Shown: positions 16,600 to 24,549, numbered from the stretch's first letter. The stretch: 64,000 nt of DNA from Listeria sp. PSOL-1 (GCF_902806445.1 NZ_LR760298.1:372001-436000); one strand, 5' to 3'. A program made the numbers and translations. Notes: generated from the sequence alone by a model not told the origin.

Positions 16600-17436
16600 A
16601 TGAAATTTTTTATTACTGGAGGAACAGGAAAAGTTGGAAGTAGATTCGCTTGTTATTTACTAAATAAAGGATACGAAGTAAAATTACTTGTGCGTAGCAT
16701 AGAAAAAGGTAAAGCTCTTCAAGAACGAGGCGCGGAATTAATTTTAGGTAGTCTTAGTGATTATTCCTTTTTGGTAAACGCTATAAAAGGAACCGATGCT
16801 GTCATCCATCTAGCTGCCCAATTTAGAAATATTAGCGATGAAGAAGTAGCATGGGAAAATAACTATGAGGCTAGCTTGATAGTTGCTAAAGCTGCTATTG
16901 AAGCAGGTGTTAAGCGTTTTGTTTTCAGTAGTACAAGCCTAGTTTATGGAGGCATTGAACATACTAGACCTTGTCTGGAAGAAGAAAAACTTGCACCAAA
17001 AATGCTTTATCCCAAAACAAAAGCAGCTACTGAAAAAGCTTTATTAGAATTAGATCTAGATCTTCGTATTGTTCGCTTTGCTTTCGTTTACGGTGATAGA
17101 GATAAGCATATTGAAGAATTTGCGCCTATCATGCAAACTTGGAATCCAAAACAAAAGCTGTCTCTTATTCATCATGATGATATTTGTCAATCTCTTTTAT
17201 TAGCTGCTGAAAAAGAGGGTGTTGCTAAACATATTTATAACGTTGCGGATGAAGAACCTATTAGTGTAGCTGATCTTCTAGACCTAAATCATATGCCAAA
17301 GCAAAGTCCAGAAGCTCATGATACGCCATATGATGAATACGGAATGCTTCTCGATACTACAAAAATTAAAGCGGAATTAGGATTTAAACCAAAGTATCCA
17401 TCTTTTAAAAGCGCTCTTGATGCTGATGCTTTGTAA
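16600..17436 (+). CDS. NAD(P)-dependent epimerase/dehydratase (extended SDR)
   Basis: A 278-residue Rossmann enzyme. The dinucleotide motif TGGTGKVG is at residues 7-14, followed by VIHLAAQ, the catalytic Ser in FSSTSLVYGG and the YPKTK pair that supplies Tyr and Lys. A variable C-terminal domain binds the substrate, which cannot be inferred. AGAGAGG precedes the ATG. It is divergent from an MmyB-type regulator, the commonest arrangement for that regulator class, and is monocistronic with its own terminator. From memory the pair is not part of the L. monocytogenes backbone here, so it may be acquired together with the block from 10.8 kb. Confidence 0.9.
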   Translation: MKFFITGGTGKVGSRFACYLLNKGYEVKLLVRSIEKGKALQERGAELILGSLSDYSFLVNAIKGTDAVIHLAAQFRNISDEEVAWENNYEASLIVAKAAIEAGVKRFVFSSTSLVYGGIEHTRPCLEEEKLAPKMLYPKTKAATEKALLELDLDLRIVRFAFVYGDRDKHIEEFAPIMQTWNPKQKLSLIHHDDICQSLLLAAEKEGVAKHIYNVADEEPISVADLLDLNHMPKQSPEAHDTPYDEYGMLLDTTKIKAELGFKPKYPSFKSALDADAL

Positions 17437-17450
17437 TAAAAATTTGTTTG

Positions 17451-17482
17451 AAGCCTAGAATATTCACATTCTAGGCTTTTTG
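17451..17482 (+). terminator. Terminator of the SDR gene
   Basis: AAGCCTAGAAT pairs perfectly with ATTCTAGGCTT around a 6-base loop and runs into T residues. Confidence 0.88.
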
Positions 17483-17695
17483 TAAATGAGAAAATAAGGT
17501 GTATATAGAATTACAATGAAAGAGTTTCAGTAGAAATTAACGCTTATAGTTACTGCTATTTAAAAATAAAAATACAGCCATTTAAAAGCAAAAGCGACAG
17601 TTACCCATCAAAATTATTTCTGAACGAATGAATGATCTACTAAAGATAAATATAGCTGTCTAGCCTTCTTATTATAAAAGAGATTAAATATTGAA

Positions 17696-17735
17696 AATAA
17701 AAAAGTGTACATTTACGGTTGTGTAAATGTACACT
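17696..17735 (-). terminator. Terminator of the small membrane protein gene
   Basis: GTGTACATTTAC and GTAAATGTACAC form a perfect 12-bp stem with a 6-base loop; on the minus strand six T follow. It lies about 100 bases beyond the small ORF stop. The rest of 17483-17831 holds nothing else I can support. Confidence 0.8.
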
Positions 17736-17831
17736 CAGACTGTAAACAAAGTAAATAAAAAACTTTAGCTACAATCTTTCCACCCGTTTTACAGGCGGAA
17801 AGTTATTAATACCTTAAATAAAAACAAATAG

Positions 17832-17996
17832 TCATCTATTACGTCTACCCCGTGCACTTTGAATTAAATTCCAAATGATTAAAATTAAAATAACCACTAA
17901 TAAAATATTGATCAACCCACCAGCAATGTGAAAAATAATCCCAATAAGCCAAACAACAAAAAGAATAACAATAATACCCCAAATAATCCCTAACAT
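17832..17996 (-). CDS. Lmo0937-family small membrane protein
   Basis: A 54-residue hydrophobic protein beginning MLGIIWGIIVILFVVW, with two membrane segments joined by a FHIAGGLIN turn and ending in a basic tail (SARGRRNR). This pattern matches the small lmo0937-type membrane proteins that sit just before the low-molecular-weight phosphatase gene in Listeria. GAGGTT lies upstream of the ATG and a dedicated minus-strand terminator follows. Function is unknown; similar small proteins are often stress induced. It is monocistronic or the last gene after the phosphatase. Confidence 0.8.
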   Translation of the reverse strand: MLGIIWGIIVILFVVWLIGIIFHIAGGLINILLVVILILIIWNLIQSARGRRNR

Positions 17997-18063
17997 TTTT
18001 TTCAACCTCATTTCATTTAATTATACAAGAAAAGAAATACCACCATTTAACAAAAACAAAACG

Positions 18064-18537
18064 TTAAATTCCCTCTTTTACCCGAATAAACTTTAAAAGC
18101 GCTTCGCAACCAGCAGTAATTAAACGTTCAGTTTCCATAAAATCGCCAGTATAATAAGGATCCGGAATACTAGTTGCCTCTGGGTTTTTAACATAATCCA
18201 TTAATTTTTTTACTTTCATATGAGCATCTTCATCCTGGCTAACTTTCAAAATGTTACGAACGTTACTATCATCCATTCCAACAATATATTGCGCCGTTTT
18301 AATATCCTCAGGCATTAGTTTTTCAGCACGCATGTCAGCATAGTCAATCCCTAGTTTTTTTAAAACTTGTTTAGTGCCACGGTGAGGCGAATTCCCAAGA
18401 TTCCAAGAGCCAGTTGCAAATGAACGAATACTAATTTGATCACTTAGTCGAGCTTCTTCCACCATTTTAGAAAAAATTCCTTCTGCCATTGGCGAACGGC
18501 AAATATTACCAAGGCAAACAAATATTACTTTGATCAT
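18064..18537 (-). CDS. Low-molecular-weight protein tyrosine phosphatase
   Basis: A 157-residue cytoplasmic phosphatase. The P-loop VCLGNICRSP places the nucleophile at C8 and the phosphate-binding arginine at R14; the general acid aspartate is in PDPYYTGD. Complete and of normal length. It dephosphorylates tyrosine or arginine residues in related bacteria; which applies here is unknown. The ATG at 18537 overlaps the stop of the preceding SUKH gene (TGATG), with GGGAGG upstream, so the two are translationally coupled. An in-frame extension upstream has no support. Confidence 0.93.
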   Translation of the reverse strand: MIKVIFVCLGNICRSPMAEGIFSKMVEEARLSDQISIRSFATGSWNLGNSPHRGTKQVLKKLGIDYADMRAEKLMPEDIKTAQYIVGMDDSNVRNILKVSQDEDAHMKVKKLMDYVKNPEATSIPDPYYTGDFMETERLITAGCEALLKFIRVKEGI

Positions 18538-19271
18538 CACGATTCCTCCCATTCTTTTTTTAAAACAGTTATTTTTTCTTGAGGTAAACCTGCTTGATGA
18601 AGCGCATTTAAAAGTTTATATACCAGTTTATCCGTTAATTTGCGCCGAAAGAAAAATAGCTGATTCTCAAATAATTCTGCTACAATAAGGCTATCAGCAA
18701 CTTGTAAAAAACGTAATAATTCATCAAAATACCAATTTTTATCTGCAAAATCCTCTAACTTTATGAAAAGTAGCTTCTGCTCAGCTACTGTGGATTGTCG
18801 CATAATTTGTGTTAATTTATCTACTGAATAACCATTTATTGACGTAAGATCAAATGGTTTAAAATAAAGTTCATTTAGAAAATGATTAAAATCTTTTGCT
18901 GCAGTAAATGTTTGCATCGTTTCAAAATCAGCATAAATAATTTCTGGTTCCAAACGGATATAATCGAAACCAAGATAACGCATTCCGTCGCGGTGGAAAA
19001 AGATTTTTTTCCCAGTTAGCGGGTTTTCATCTGCAAAGGGAGTCGATGTGATCAGTTCATTTATGCCAAGAAAGCGATACACTTCTAAAAAATTAAAACC
19101 ATAGGAAGTAGGCTCGATTGTCGGTAAATGATTTTTATAAATATATCCACCATTTTGTTGCATCAATAATTGTTTATAAGCAGCCGGCAAGAGAATTTGT
19201 TTTTGCTGTTCAAACTGATGTAAAGCTTCTTGCACCACGGGTAAATTGTTTTCTCCCAACCAGATTGTCAA
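18537..19271 (-). CDS. SMI1/KNR4 (SUKH) family protein
   Basis: A 244-residue protein with the SUKH fold signature near the N-terminus (LLPAAYKQLLMQQNGGY) followed by LEVYRFLGI and an FFHRDGMRYLGFDY segment typical of SMI1/KNR4 domains. Family members include immunity proteins against nucleic-acid toxins and general scaffold proteins. No toxin gene is adjacent, and the partner is a phosphatase overlapping its stop by one base, so a housekeeping or regulatory role is at least as likely. TTG start behind AAGGAG. It is the first gene of the two-gene unit. Confidence 0.8.
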   Translation of the reverse strand: MTIWLGENNLPVVQEALHQFEQQKQILLPAAYKQLLMQQNGGYIYKNHLPTIEPTSYGFNFLEVYRFLGINELITSTPFADENPLTGKKIFFHRDGMRYLGFDYIRLEPEIIYADFETMQTFTAAKDFNHFLNELYFKPFDLTSINGYSVDKLTQIMRQSTVAEQKLLFIKLEDFADKNWYFDELLRFLQVADSLIVAELFENQLFFFRRKLTDKLVYKLLNALHQAGLPQEKITVLKKEWEES

Positions 19272-19350
19272 CGTAAATCACTCCTTAAGTCTATTATGCA
19301 AAAGAAATAAAGGCATTTGCAAGTAAATTTCTTTTTGAAGACAAAATAAC

Positions 19351-19375
19351 GTTTAATTTCTTCCTTCTGTGGTAA
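19351..19375 (+). promoter_or_regulatory. Candidate sigma-B promoter upstream of dps
   Basis: GTTTAA, a 13-base spacer and TGGTAA differ at one position from the general-stress consensus GTTT-N13-15-GGGTAA. Listeria dps (fri) is known to be partly sigma-B dependent. Weak on sequence alone. Confidence 0.35.
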
Positions 19376-19400
19376 AATAAGTTTGTGAAGGTCACCACAC

Positions 19401-19429
19401 TGGACATACATAGGAATAAATATTATACT
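19401..19429 (+). promoter_or_regulatory. Sigma-A promoter of dps
   Basis: TGGACA, a 17-base spacer and TATACT. The -10 box lies inside the 32-bp palindrome, so a bound repressor would block RNA polymerase. Confidence 0.75.
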
Positions 19430-19454
19430 AATTATTATATAATAATTAGTATAA
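19423..19454. promoter_or_regulatory. 32-bp perfect palindrome, PerR/Fur-type operator of dps
   Basis: The arms TTATACTAATTATTAT and ATAATAATTAGTATAA meet with no spacer. Each half resembles the Per box TTATAAT-N-ATTATAA with two changes. Dps of Listeria is known to be PerR controlled, and the palindrome covers the -10 box and start region, so repression relieved by peroxide is the likely logic. Confidence 0.75.
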
Positions 19455-19475
19455 ATCAGGAGGAGAATATTAATC

Positions 19476-19949
19476 ATGAAAACAATCAATTCTGTCGACA
19501 CAAAGCAATTCTTAAACCATCAAGTAGCCAATTTAAATGTCTTTACAGTGAAAATCCATCAGATCCATTGGTACATGCGCGGTAAGAACTTCTTCACACT
19601 ACACGAAAAAATGGATGATCTTTACAGCGAATTTGGTGAACAAATGGATGAAGTCGCTGAACGTCTAATTGCTATTGGTGGTGCACCATTTTCTACATTG
19701 AAAGAATTCTTGGAAAATGCAAGTGTGGAAGAAGCTCCTTATACTAAAAAGAAAACAATGGAAGAACTCATTGAAATGCTTGTTGGCACATTGAAATTAT
19801 TACGAGATGAGTATCAACAAGGCATTGAATTAACAGATAAAGAAGGCGACGATGTAACAAATGATATGCTCATCGCTTTTAAAAATAGTATTGATAAACA
19901 TATCTGGATGTACCAAGCATTTCTTAATAAAGCACCACTTGAAGATTAA
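19476..19949 (+). CDS. dps: Dps-family ferritin-like protein (Fri)
   Basis: A 157-residue subunit of a dodecameric mini-ferritin that oxidises Fe(II) with hydrogen peroxide and stores it, protecting DNA and enzymes. The inter-subunit ferroxidase ligands are all visible: H31 (IHW), H43 and D47 (LHEKMDD), D58 and E62 (MDEVAE). Length fits Listeria Fri (156). AGGAGGAG precedes the ATG. Monocistronic, with a sigma-A promoter overlapped by a PerR-like palindrome and possibly a sigma-B promoter. In Listeria it supports oxidative, cold and starvation tolerance. Confidence 0.96.
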   Translation: MKTINSVDTKQFLNHQVANLNVFTVKIHQIHWYMRGKNFFTLHEKMDDLYSEFGEQMDEVAERLIAIGGAPFSTLKEFLENASVEEAPYTKKKTMEELIEMLVGTLKLLRDEYQQGIELTDKEGDDVTNDMLIAFKNSIDKHIWMYQAFLNKAPLED

Positions 19950-19964
19950 GGTTTGGATTTATGA

Positions 19965-19998
19965 AAAAGCATTTCCCTTTTGAGGAAATGCTTTTTTG
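19965..19998 (+). terminator. Terminator of dps
   Basis: AAAAAGCATTTCC pairs with GGAAATGCTTTTT around a 7-base loop, 16 bases after the stop. Confidence 0.9.
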
Positions 19999-20062
19999 TT
20001 CAAAAAATTGCTCAAGTACGACCATTTTTGTCATCATGAAAGACTTGGCTAAGGAGATAGTA

Positions 20063-20335
20063 ATGGAAGAGATTGTTTGTTCTATTCGAGCAGCTGGATC
20101 AGCAGCAAGCGATAGAAAAATGCTATGTGAGATGGCCTACGAAGCGTTAGGTATTTATTTTGAGATTCTGAAAAAAAGCACCAATCAAGAAATACAACAG
20201 TTATTGCTACTTGATAAGTGGCTATATGTCTATTATGATGAAGTCTATCATATCTATATTAAATTGCTTGTTATTATAGGCGCTTTAGAAGCTTATGGCA
20301 AAGTAACACAGACTAGGGAGAGAAAAATTAAATAA
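20063..20335 (+). CDS. Small hypothetical protein
   Basis: A 90-residue protein with no family I recognise. The start at 20063 has AAGGAGATAG upstream; the reading frame stays open further upstream but crosses the dps terminator, so an earlier start is unlikely. The sequence is mostly helical, with YEALGIYFEILKK and a hydrophobic LYVYYDEVYHIYIKLLVIIGALEAY stretch split by charges, and a basic end. It has one Cys pair at some distance (C10, C26) and no signal peptide. It sits alone between dps and the HesB-like gene. Function unknown. Confidence 0.55.
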   Translation: MEEIVCSIRAAGSAASDRKMLCEMAYEALGIYFEILKKSTNQEIQQLLLLDKWLYVYYDEVYHIYIKLLVIIGALEAYGKVTQTRERKIK

Positions 20336-20409
20336 AATTAGGATATAGTGGATTATATCATATATATTGTAAAAAAAAGTGCAAAAATCTTTTCTTTTTT
20401 TATCTGTTA

Positions 20410-20418
20410 TGGTATAGT
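20410..20418 (+). promoter_or_regulatory. Extended -10 promoter of the HesB-like gene
   Basis: TGGTATAGT has the TGN extension before TATAGT. It predicts a start near 20425 and an unusually long leader of about 130 bases before the HesB-like ORF. Confidence 0.45.
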
Positions 20419-20556
20419 AACTAAAAATAACATCTGTGTTATTACAAAAGTTTATCATGCAGCATCCAATTAGATGTCACAGTGCAGAATTAGTGAAAAT
20501 GTAGCGTAAATTTGTTATTCTGTCAGTAAAGATCTTGGAATGGAGGAGTGATTTGC

Positions 20557-20850
20557 ATGGAAATCGAAGTAACAGATAGTGCGCAAAAATGGTTTAAAGA
20601 TGAGTTCGATGTATCCGGTCAAAAAGGTATTCGTCTTTTTGCGAAGTATGGTGGTTCTAATAGTACTCTTCATCCAGGTTTTTCCATTGGAGTTGAGGCT
20701 GATGAACCTATTGAAGCAGTAGTTTTGAATAATAAAGACGGCAGCGTGTTTGTTTTTATTGAAGACCATGACTATTGGTACTTTAAGGATCGTAACTGGA
20801 AAATTGATTATAATCCAACAACAGAAGAAGCTAATTATTCTTTTAATTAA
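20557..20850 (+). CDS. HesB/YneR family protein lacking cysteines
   Basis: A 97-residue protein of the HesB/IscA-like fold as found in Bacillus YneR: opening EVTDSAQKWFKDEF, then RLFAKYGGSN and FSIGVEADEP. Unlike IscA or SufA it has no cysteine at all, so it cannot be an iron-sulfur carrier of the usual type. ATG at 20557 is preferred over in-frame GTG at 20548, which overlaps the ribosome binding site GGAGGAG. Single gene with terminator. Role unknown; YneR-type proteins are widespread in Bacilli. Confidence 0.82.
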   Translation: MEIEVTDSAQKWFKDEFDVSGQKGIRLFAKYGGSNSTLHPGFSIGVEADEPIEAVVLNNKDGSVFVFIEDHDYWYFKDRNWKIDYNPTTEEANYSFN

Positions 20851-20862
20851 AGTTGTCAAGTC

Positions 20863-20896
20863 AAAGTTAGGCGGGAAATCGCCTAACTTTTTTTTA
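20863..20896 (+). terminator. Terminator of the HesB-like gene
   Basis: AAAGTTAGGCG pairs perfectly with CGCCTAACTTT around a 6-base loop and continues into a long T run. Confidence 0.92.
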
Positions 20897-20953
20897 TTGT
20901 TTAAGAGAACTTTCTTTGGTATTCTTAAATAAAATAGGGGGTTTTAAGGATAA

Positions 20954-22075
20954 ATGTTTAAAAAGATAATCTTACTAGCTGTATTTGTACTCTTTATCCT
21001 GACAGGTTGTAGTTATCCTAACATAAGTTCTAGCGACAATTTAACAGGAGCGAGATTTAGTTTCTTTGATGTTGGACAAGGAGACAGTACGTTGATTCAA
21101 GCAGAAGATGGGACGACCATTCTCATTGATACAGGTCGCCAAGATAACAACCATATTTTAGAAAAACTACAACAAAAAAAGGTCTCCAAAATTGATTTAT
21201 TATTATTAACACATCCGCATGCTGATCATATTGGTTACGCTGATAAAGTGATTGAAAAATACAAACCACGAGAAATCTGGATGAGCGGTTTCGTTTTTAA
21301 CAGCAGTATTTACGAGCGTGTTATTGATGCGGCCCTTGCTTCAAGTGCAAAATATAAAGAACCAAGAAGGGGAAATAAAGCTAATTTTGGTCCATTTGAG
21401 ATTGAAGTACTTAGCCCAGATCAATTAAGTGAAGATGCAAATAATAATTCGCTTTGTATTCGCTTGACATATGGTCGAATTTCAGCGATCTTTACAGGGG
21501 ATGCTGAAAAATCGCGCGAACAGGAAATGGTCCATAGCGGGTTAAATTTAAAAGCCGATATTTTAGATCTAGGGCATCATGGCTCTTCTACATCTAATCA
21601 ACCATTTTTCCTAGATAAAGTGCAACCCAAAATAGCTGTTTATTCAGCAGAACAAGCCAATCGTTATGGACATCCTCATCAGGAGGTACTTACCTGGTTG
21701 AATGAACGTCATATCAAAACCTTGGGGACGGATGTAAATGGAGAAATTACGATAACAACAGATGGAAAAACTTTTCACACGAGTACTGAAAAAGAAGGGA
21801 TCCCAAAGCCTGGAAGCAGTTACTCAGCAAAAGAAAAAATACGACCACATGAAAAAATGGAAGGCGCAAAAAGTGAAGAAATGCCTAATGTAATCAATAT
21901 CAATCGTGCTTCAAAAGAAGAATTACAATTTTTACCACTCGTTGGCCCTGAACTTGCAGAAAAAATTATTCGCGCGCGTCCCTATCATTCAATTGATGAT
22001 TTAAAACGGGTAAACGGGATAGGTAATGGTATTGTCCGCCAAATTAAAGCGCAGGGAATTGCGCAGGTAAAGTAG
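20954..22075 (+). CDS. Secreted lipoprotein: ComEC-like metallo-hydrolase fused to helix-hairpin-helix
   Basis: A 373-residue protein. A lipoprotein signal ends in LTGC (lipidated C19). Residues about 33-275 are a metallo-beta-lactamase domain of the ComEC C-terminal type: FDVGQGDS, zinc motif HPHADH (87-92), FTGDAE, LGHHGSSTS. Residues about 310-373 are a ComEA-like helix-hairpin-helix DNA-binding domain (NRASKEELQFLPLVG, then KRVNGIG). It therefore resembles a free, surface-exposed version of the DNA-uptake nuclease domain with a DNA-binding tail. An extracellular nuclease is a fair inference, unproven. It is followed after 8 bases by a DUF3006 gene. Confidence 0.88.
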   Translation: MFKKIILLAVFVLFILTGCSYPNISSSDNLTGARFSFFDVGQGDSTLIQAEDGTTILIDTGRQDNNHILEKLQQKKVSKIDLLLLTHPHADHIGYADKVIEKYKPREIWMSGFVFNSSIYERVIDAALASSAKYKEPRRGNKANFGPFEIEVLSPDQLSEDANNNSLCIRLTYGRISAIFTGDAEKSREQEMVHSGLNLKADILDLGHHGSSTSNQPFFLDKVQPKIAVYSAEQANRYGHPHQEVLTWLNERHIKTLGTDVNGEITITTDGKTFHTSTEKEGIPKPGSSYSAKEKIRPHEKMEGAKSEEMPNVININRASKEELQFLPLVGPELAEKIIRARPYHSIDDLKRVNGIGNGIVRQIKAQGIAQVK

Positions 22076-22083
22076 GTGAAAAG

Positions 22084-22311
22084 ATGAAAAAAGCAACCCT
22101 TGACCGATTAGAGGATGGACAAGCTATTTTCTTAATTCATCCTGAAGAAGTAGAATGGCAAATGGCTGCTAGTCATTTACCCCAAGGCTTAAAAGAGGGG
22201 GATGAGGTTTTTATCTCTGATGATGGCAAGATCACTTATAGCGAAAAGGAAACCGAACAAGCAAAAGATCGTATTGCAAAGAAATTAAGTGAATTAAGAA
22301 AACGTCAATAA
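22084..22311 (+). CDS. DUF3006 domain protein
   Basis: A 75-residue protein matching the DUF3006 pattern: KKATLDRLEDGQAIFLI at the start, then a small beta domain and a charged helical end (AKDRIAKKLSELRKR). DUF3006 genes are repeatedly found directly after ComEC-like hydrolase genes, and here only 8 bases separate them, so the two proteins probably act together. No signal peptide is present, so it would act on the cytoplasmic side or before export. Function unknown. Confidence 0.8.
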   Translation: MKKATLDRLEDGQAIFLIHPEEVEWQMAASHLPQGLKEGDEVFISDDGKITYSEKETEQAKDRIAKKLSELRKRQ

Positions 22312-22319
22312 AGAGCAAA

Positions 22320-22462
22320 ATAAACGAGTCTTGGTCATCATATGTCTGAACACGATAAATTGAGCGAAAGTGTTTGTATTCAAGAAGTTTACCAGAAGCG
22401 ACGGGGAACCGAACGTCTGGAAAACTTCTTAAATTGCGCGCGTTTGTCGTCGATTTATTTTG
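22320..22462 (-). repeat. Dispersed structured intergenic repeat, copy A
   Basis: Read on the minus strand this matches copies D and F: AAATAAATCGACGACAAACG, then GCGCAATTTAAGAAGTTTTCC, a hairpin arm CTGGTAAACTTCTTGAATAC, and CACTTTCGCTCAATTTATCG with GTGTTCAG. The outer arms and the inner arms are each inverted repeats. It fills most of the gap between the DUF3006 and AI-2E-family genes. Confidence 0.8.
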
Positions 22463-22548
22463 TTTATGTCATTGTAAAGAAGCTGGATAAAAAATTGGGA
22501 TAATGGCAGGAATATGATAGAATGAAAAAGAGTTGGGGAGGATAAAAA

Positions 22549-23598
22549 ATGAAGTGGCTTATAAGTTTAAAACAAAATACAACTTTACGAAGGCTATTCG
22601 TTTTTGCGTTAGCTGGATTAGTGATTTATGCTTTGCGGTGTCTGATTGATTTAATATTATTAACATTTATTTTTGCTTTTTTAGTGACACGATTAGAAAG
22701 TGCGATTTTAAAGCGAGTGAAAATTCCACGAAAGCTAATTGTTATCGTACTATATCTTGTTGTTGCGCTTTTTCTTTATATTGCGGTGGTGCATTATTTG
22801 CCGATTTTAATTACGCAAATTTCGCAATTAATTCATTTGCTTGTCACTACATATAATCATCCAGGTGATAATGAAATTGTTAAGTGGATTGTTGATTTTG
22901 TTCAAAGAAGTAATATCGAAAAATACTTGCAATCTAGCGTTGATTTCGCATTAACTTCTTTATCGGGGATAGGATCTATCAGTTTGTCCTTTTTTTTAGC
23001 ATTGATTTTAAGCTTATTTTTCTCACTAGAAAAAGAGCGCGTTTTTCACTTTACAAGTTTGTTTTTAACAAGCAAAGTGGGTTTTATTTTTAAAGATCTC
23101 GCTTATTTTGGCGAAAAATTTGTTAAAACTTTTGGTGTCGTTTTAGAAGCACAATTATTGATTGCTTTAGTCAATACAATCATTACGACATTGGCGCTTT
23201 ATTTGATGAACTTTCCACAGTTATTAAGCCTGATCATTATGGTCTTTATTTTAGGCCTTATTCCAGTTGCTGGTGTGATTATTTCTTGTGTGCCACTTAC
23301 AATCATTGCTTATTCCATTGGTGGCTTTCAAGATGTTATCTACATTTTAATTACAGTTGTCATCGTTCATGCGCTTGAAACCTATGTATTAAATCCAAAA
23401 TTAATGTCTTCAAAAACGGATATGCCTGTATTTTATACGTTTATTGTATTAATTTTTTCAGAACAGTTCTTTAGCGTGTGGGGATTGATTGTTGGCATTC
23501 CGGTTTTTGTGTTCTTACTTGATGTACTAGACGTGCGTCATACTGAAGAAATTCCACGCAGAAATTTTTTTGGCCGAGAAAAAAGAAAAAATAAATAA
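22549..23598 (+). CDS. AI-2E family transporter (PF01594-type membrane protein)
   Basis: A 349-residue membrane protein with about seven or eight hydrophobic segments, a large loop (residues about 90-130, NHPGDNEIVKWIVDFVQRS) and the conserved C-terminal part IVVIVHALETYVLNPKLMSS, typical of the AI-2E/PerM/YtvI family. Members export small molecules or act as Na+/H+ antiporters, so the family name should not be read as proof of autoinducer transport. GGGGAGG precedes the ATG. Monocistronic, between repeat copy A and a bidirectional terminator. Confidence 0.88.
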   Translation: MKWLISLKQNTTLRRLFVFALAGLVIYALRCLIDLILLTFIFAFLVTRLESAILKRVKIPRKLIVIVLYLVVALFLYIAVVHYLPILITQISQLIHLLVTTYNHPGDNEIVKWIVDFVQRSNIEKYLQSSVDFALTSLSGIGSISLSFFLALILSLFFSLEKERVFHFTSLFLTSKVGFIFKDLAYFGEKFVKTFGVVLEAQLLIALVNTIITTLALYLMNFPQLLSLIIMVFILGLIPVAGVIISCVPLTIIAYSIGGFQDVIYILITVVIVHALETYVLNPKLMSSKTDMPVFYTFIVLIFSEQFFSVWGLIVGIPVFVFLLDVLDVRHTEEIPRRNFFGREKRKNK

Positions 23599-23599
23599 A

Positions 23600-23667
23600 A
23601 AAAAGAATTTGGAGTATAAATTGTGGCAGAAAAATGCACATTTGTTCCCAAATTCTTGTTTTTTTAT
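23600..23667. terminator. Bidirectional terminator
   Basis: AAGAATTTGG and CCAAATTCTT form an outer stem with a 35-base interior, A run before and T run after. It serves the AI-2E-family gene and the convergent hydrolase gene. Confidence 0.65.
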
Positions 23668-24530
23668 TTATCCCAGAGGAATTGGCTAACCAACTCGTCA
23701 ACTTGTGTGTTTTCATGTAAAGAACTATGTTTGGCACCATTACCTTGAATAATTTTTTGTTGGTAGCTTTTTACTTGATCATAAATAAATTTTCCAGAAA
23801 GTGCGCTTGCAAGAGAAACACTCCCATCACTTTTTGTACCATCTAATGTATCACCAGCAATATTGAGTACTTGTAGCTGTTTCGAAAGGTTGTTTTTTCC
23901 ATTGCTAAACTGAAGAAAACGCTCAGATTTGGTTTTTGGCCCTGTTTTTGTAAGATCATAGTTTGTTACGCCGTTATCACCAATAACAAGGCCATTTAGA
24001 GGCGCTGCAATTAAAACAAGCTTTTCTGTTTCAGGATAAGCAGGGTCATTTGTTGTTTGTTCAAGGTAGTTTGTTAAACTTACACCACCCATGGAATGGC
24101 CCAGGACATTGACTTTTTTGATATGTTCATCTGCTTTTAGGTAAGCCATCACACTTTTTAGCCATTGGGTTTGATTAATCATCGAGCTTTTATTATCTTT
24201 AAATAATACTTGAATAAGTGGACGATGACTGAATTTATCATATTTTCCGGAGCTTGCGATAGAACCGTCTGTGTTGACAGTTAAGACAAGGGATTTTGTA
24301 GCATCACTACTGTGCTCTAAGCGCTTTATCATGTTCCCAAGGGAGTTTTTTGTGCCAGCGTACCCATGAACAAAAACAGTAGGAATGGAAGTAGATACTG
24401 TTTTTGGTTTTTTCTGTTTAGCGTGTGTTTCTGGTGTTTTATTTTCAACTGGAAGATAAACAGCGAAAATCATGCTGAAACAAGTGATAATTAGAACTAA
24501 GAAAACAATCGTAAAAAACCATTTTTTCAT
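23664..24530 (-). CDS. Secreted DUF915 alpha/beta hydrolase, paralogue 1
   Basis: A 288-residue hydrolase with an N-terminal signal or anchor (FFTIVFLVLIITCFSMIFAV). The oxyanion segment PTVFVHGYAG, nucleophile elbow GHSMGG, an acidic residue in SDGSVS and the final histidine in GAKHSSLHENTQVDEL form a complete catalytic triad of the DUF915 type. Substrate unknown; lipase or esterase activity is typical for the fold. It follows a paralogue after 19 bases in the same direction, with AGAGG upstream of the ATG. The tandem pair is probably one transcript from a duplication. Confidence 0.88.
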   Translation of the reverse strand: MKKWFFTIVFLVLIITCFSMIFAVYLPVENKTPETHAKQKKPKTVSTSIPTVFVHGYAGTKNSLGNMIKRLEHSSDATKSLVLTVNTDGSIASSGKYDKFSHRPLIQVLFKDNKSSMINQTQWLKSVMAYLKADEHIKKVNVLGHSMGGVSLTNYLEQTTNDPAYPETEKLVLIAAPLNGLVIGDNGVTNYDLTKTGPKTKSERFLQFSNGKNNLSKQLQVLNIAGDTLDGTKSDGSVSLASALSGKFIYDQVKSYQQKIIQGNGAKHSSLHENTQVDELVSQFLWDK

Positions 24531-24549
24531 TGATTAGGCCTCTTTCATT

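Noticed and set aside
19961-20062. Earlier start for the small ORF after dps
   Set aside because: It would be translated through the dps terminator; the ATG at 20063 has a good ribosome binding site.
20557-20850. Iron-sulfur carrier function for the HesB-like protein
   Set aside because: The protein has no cysteine residue.
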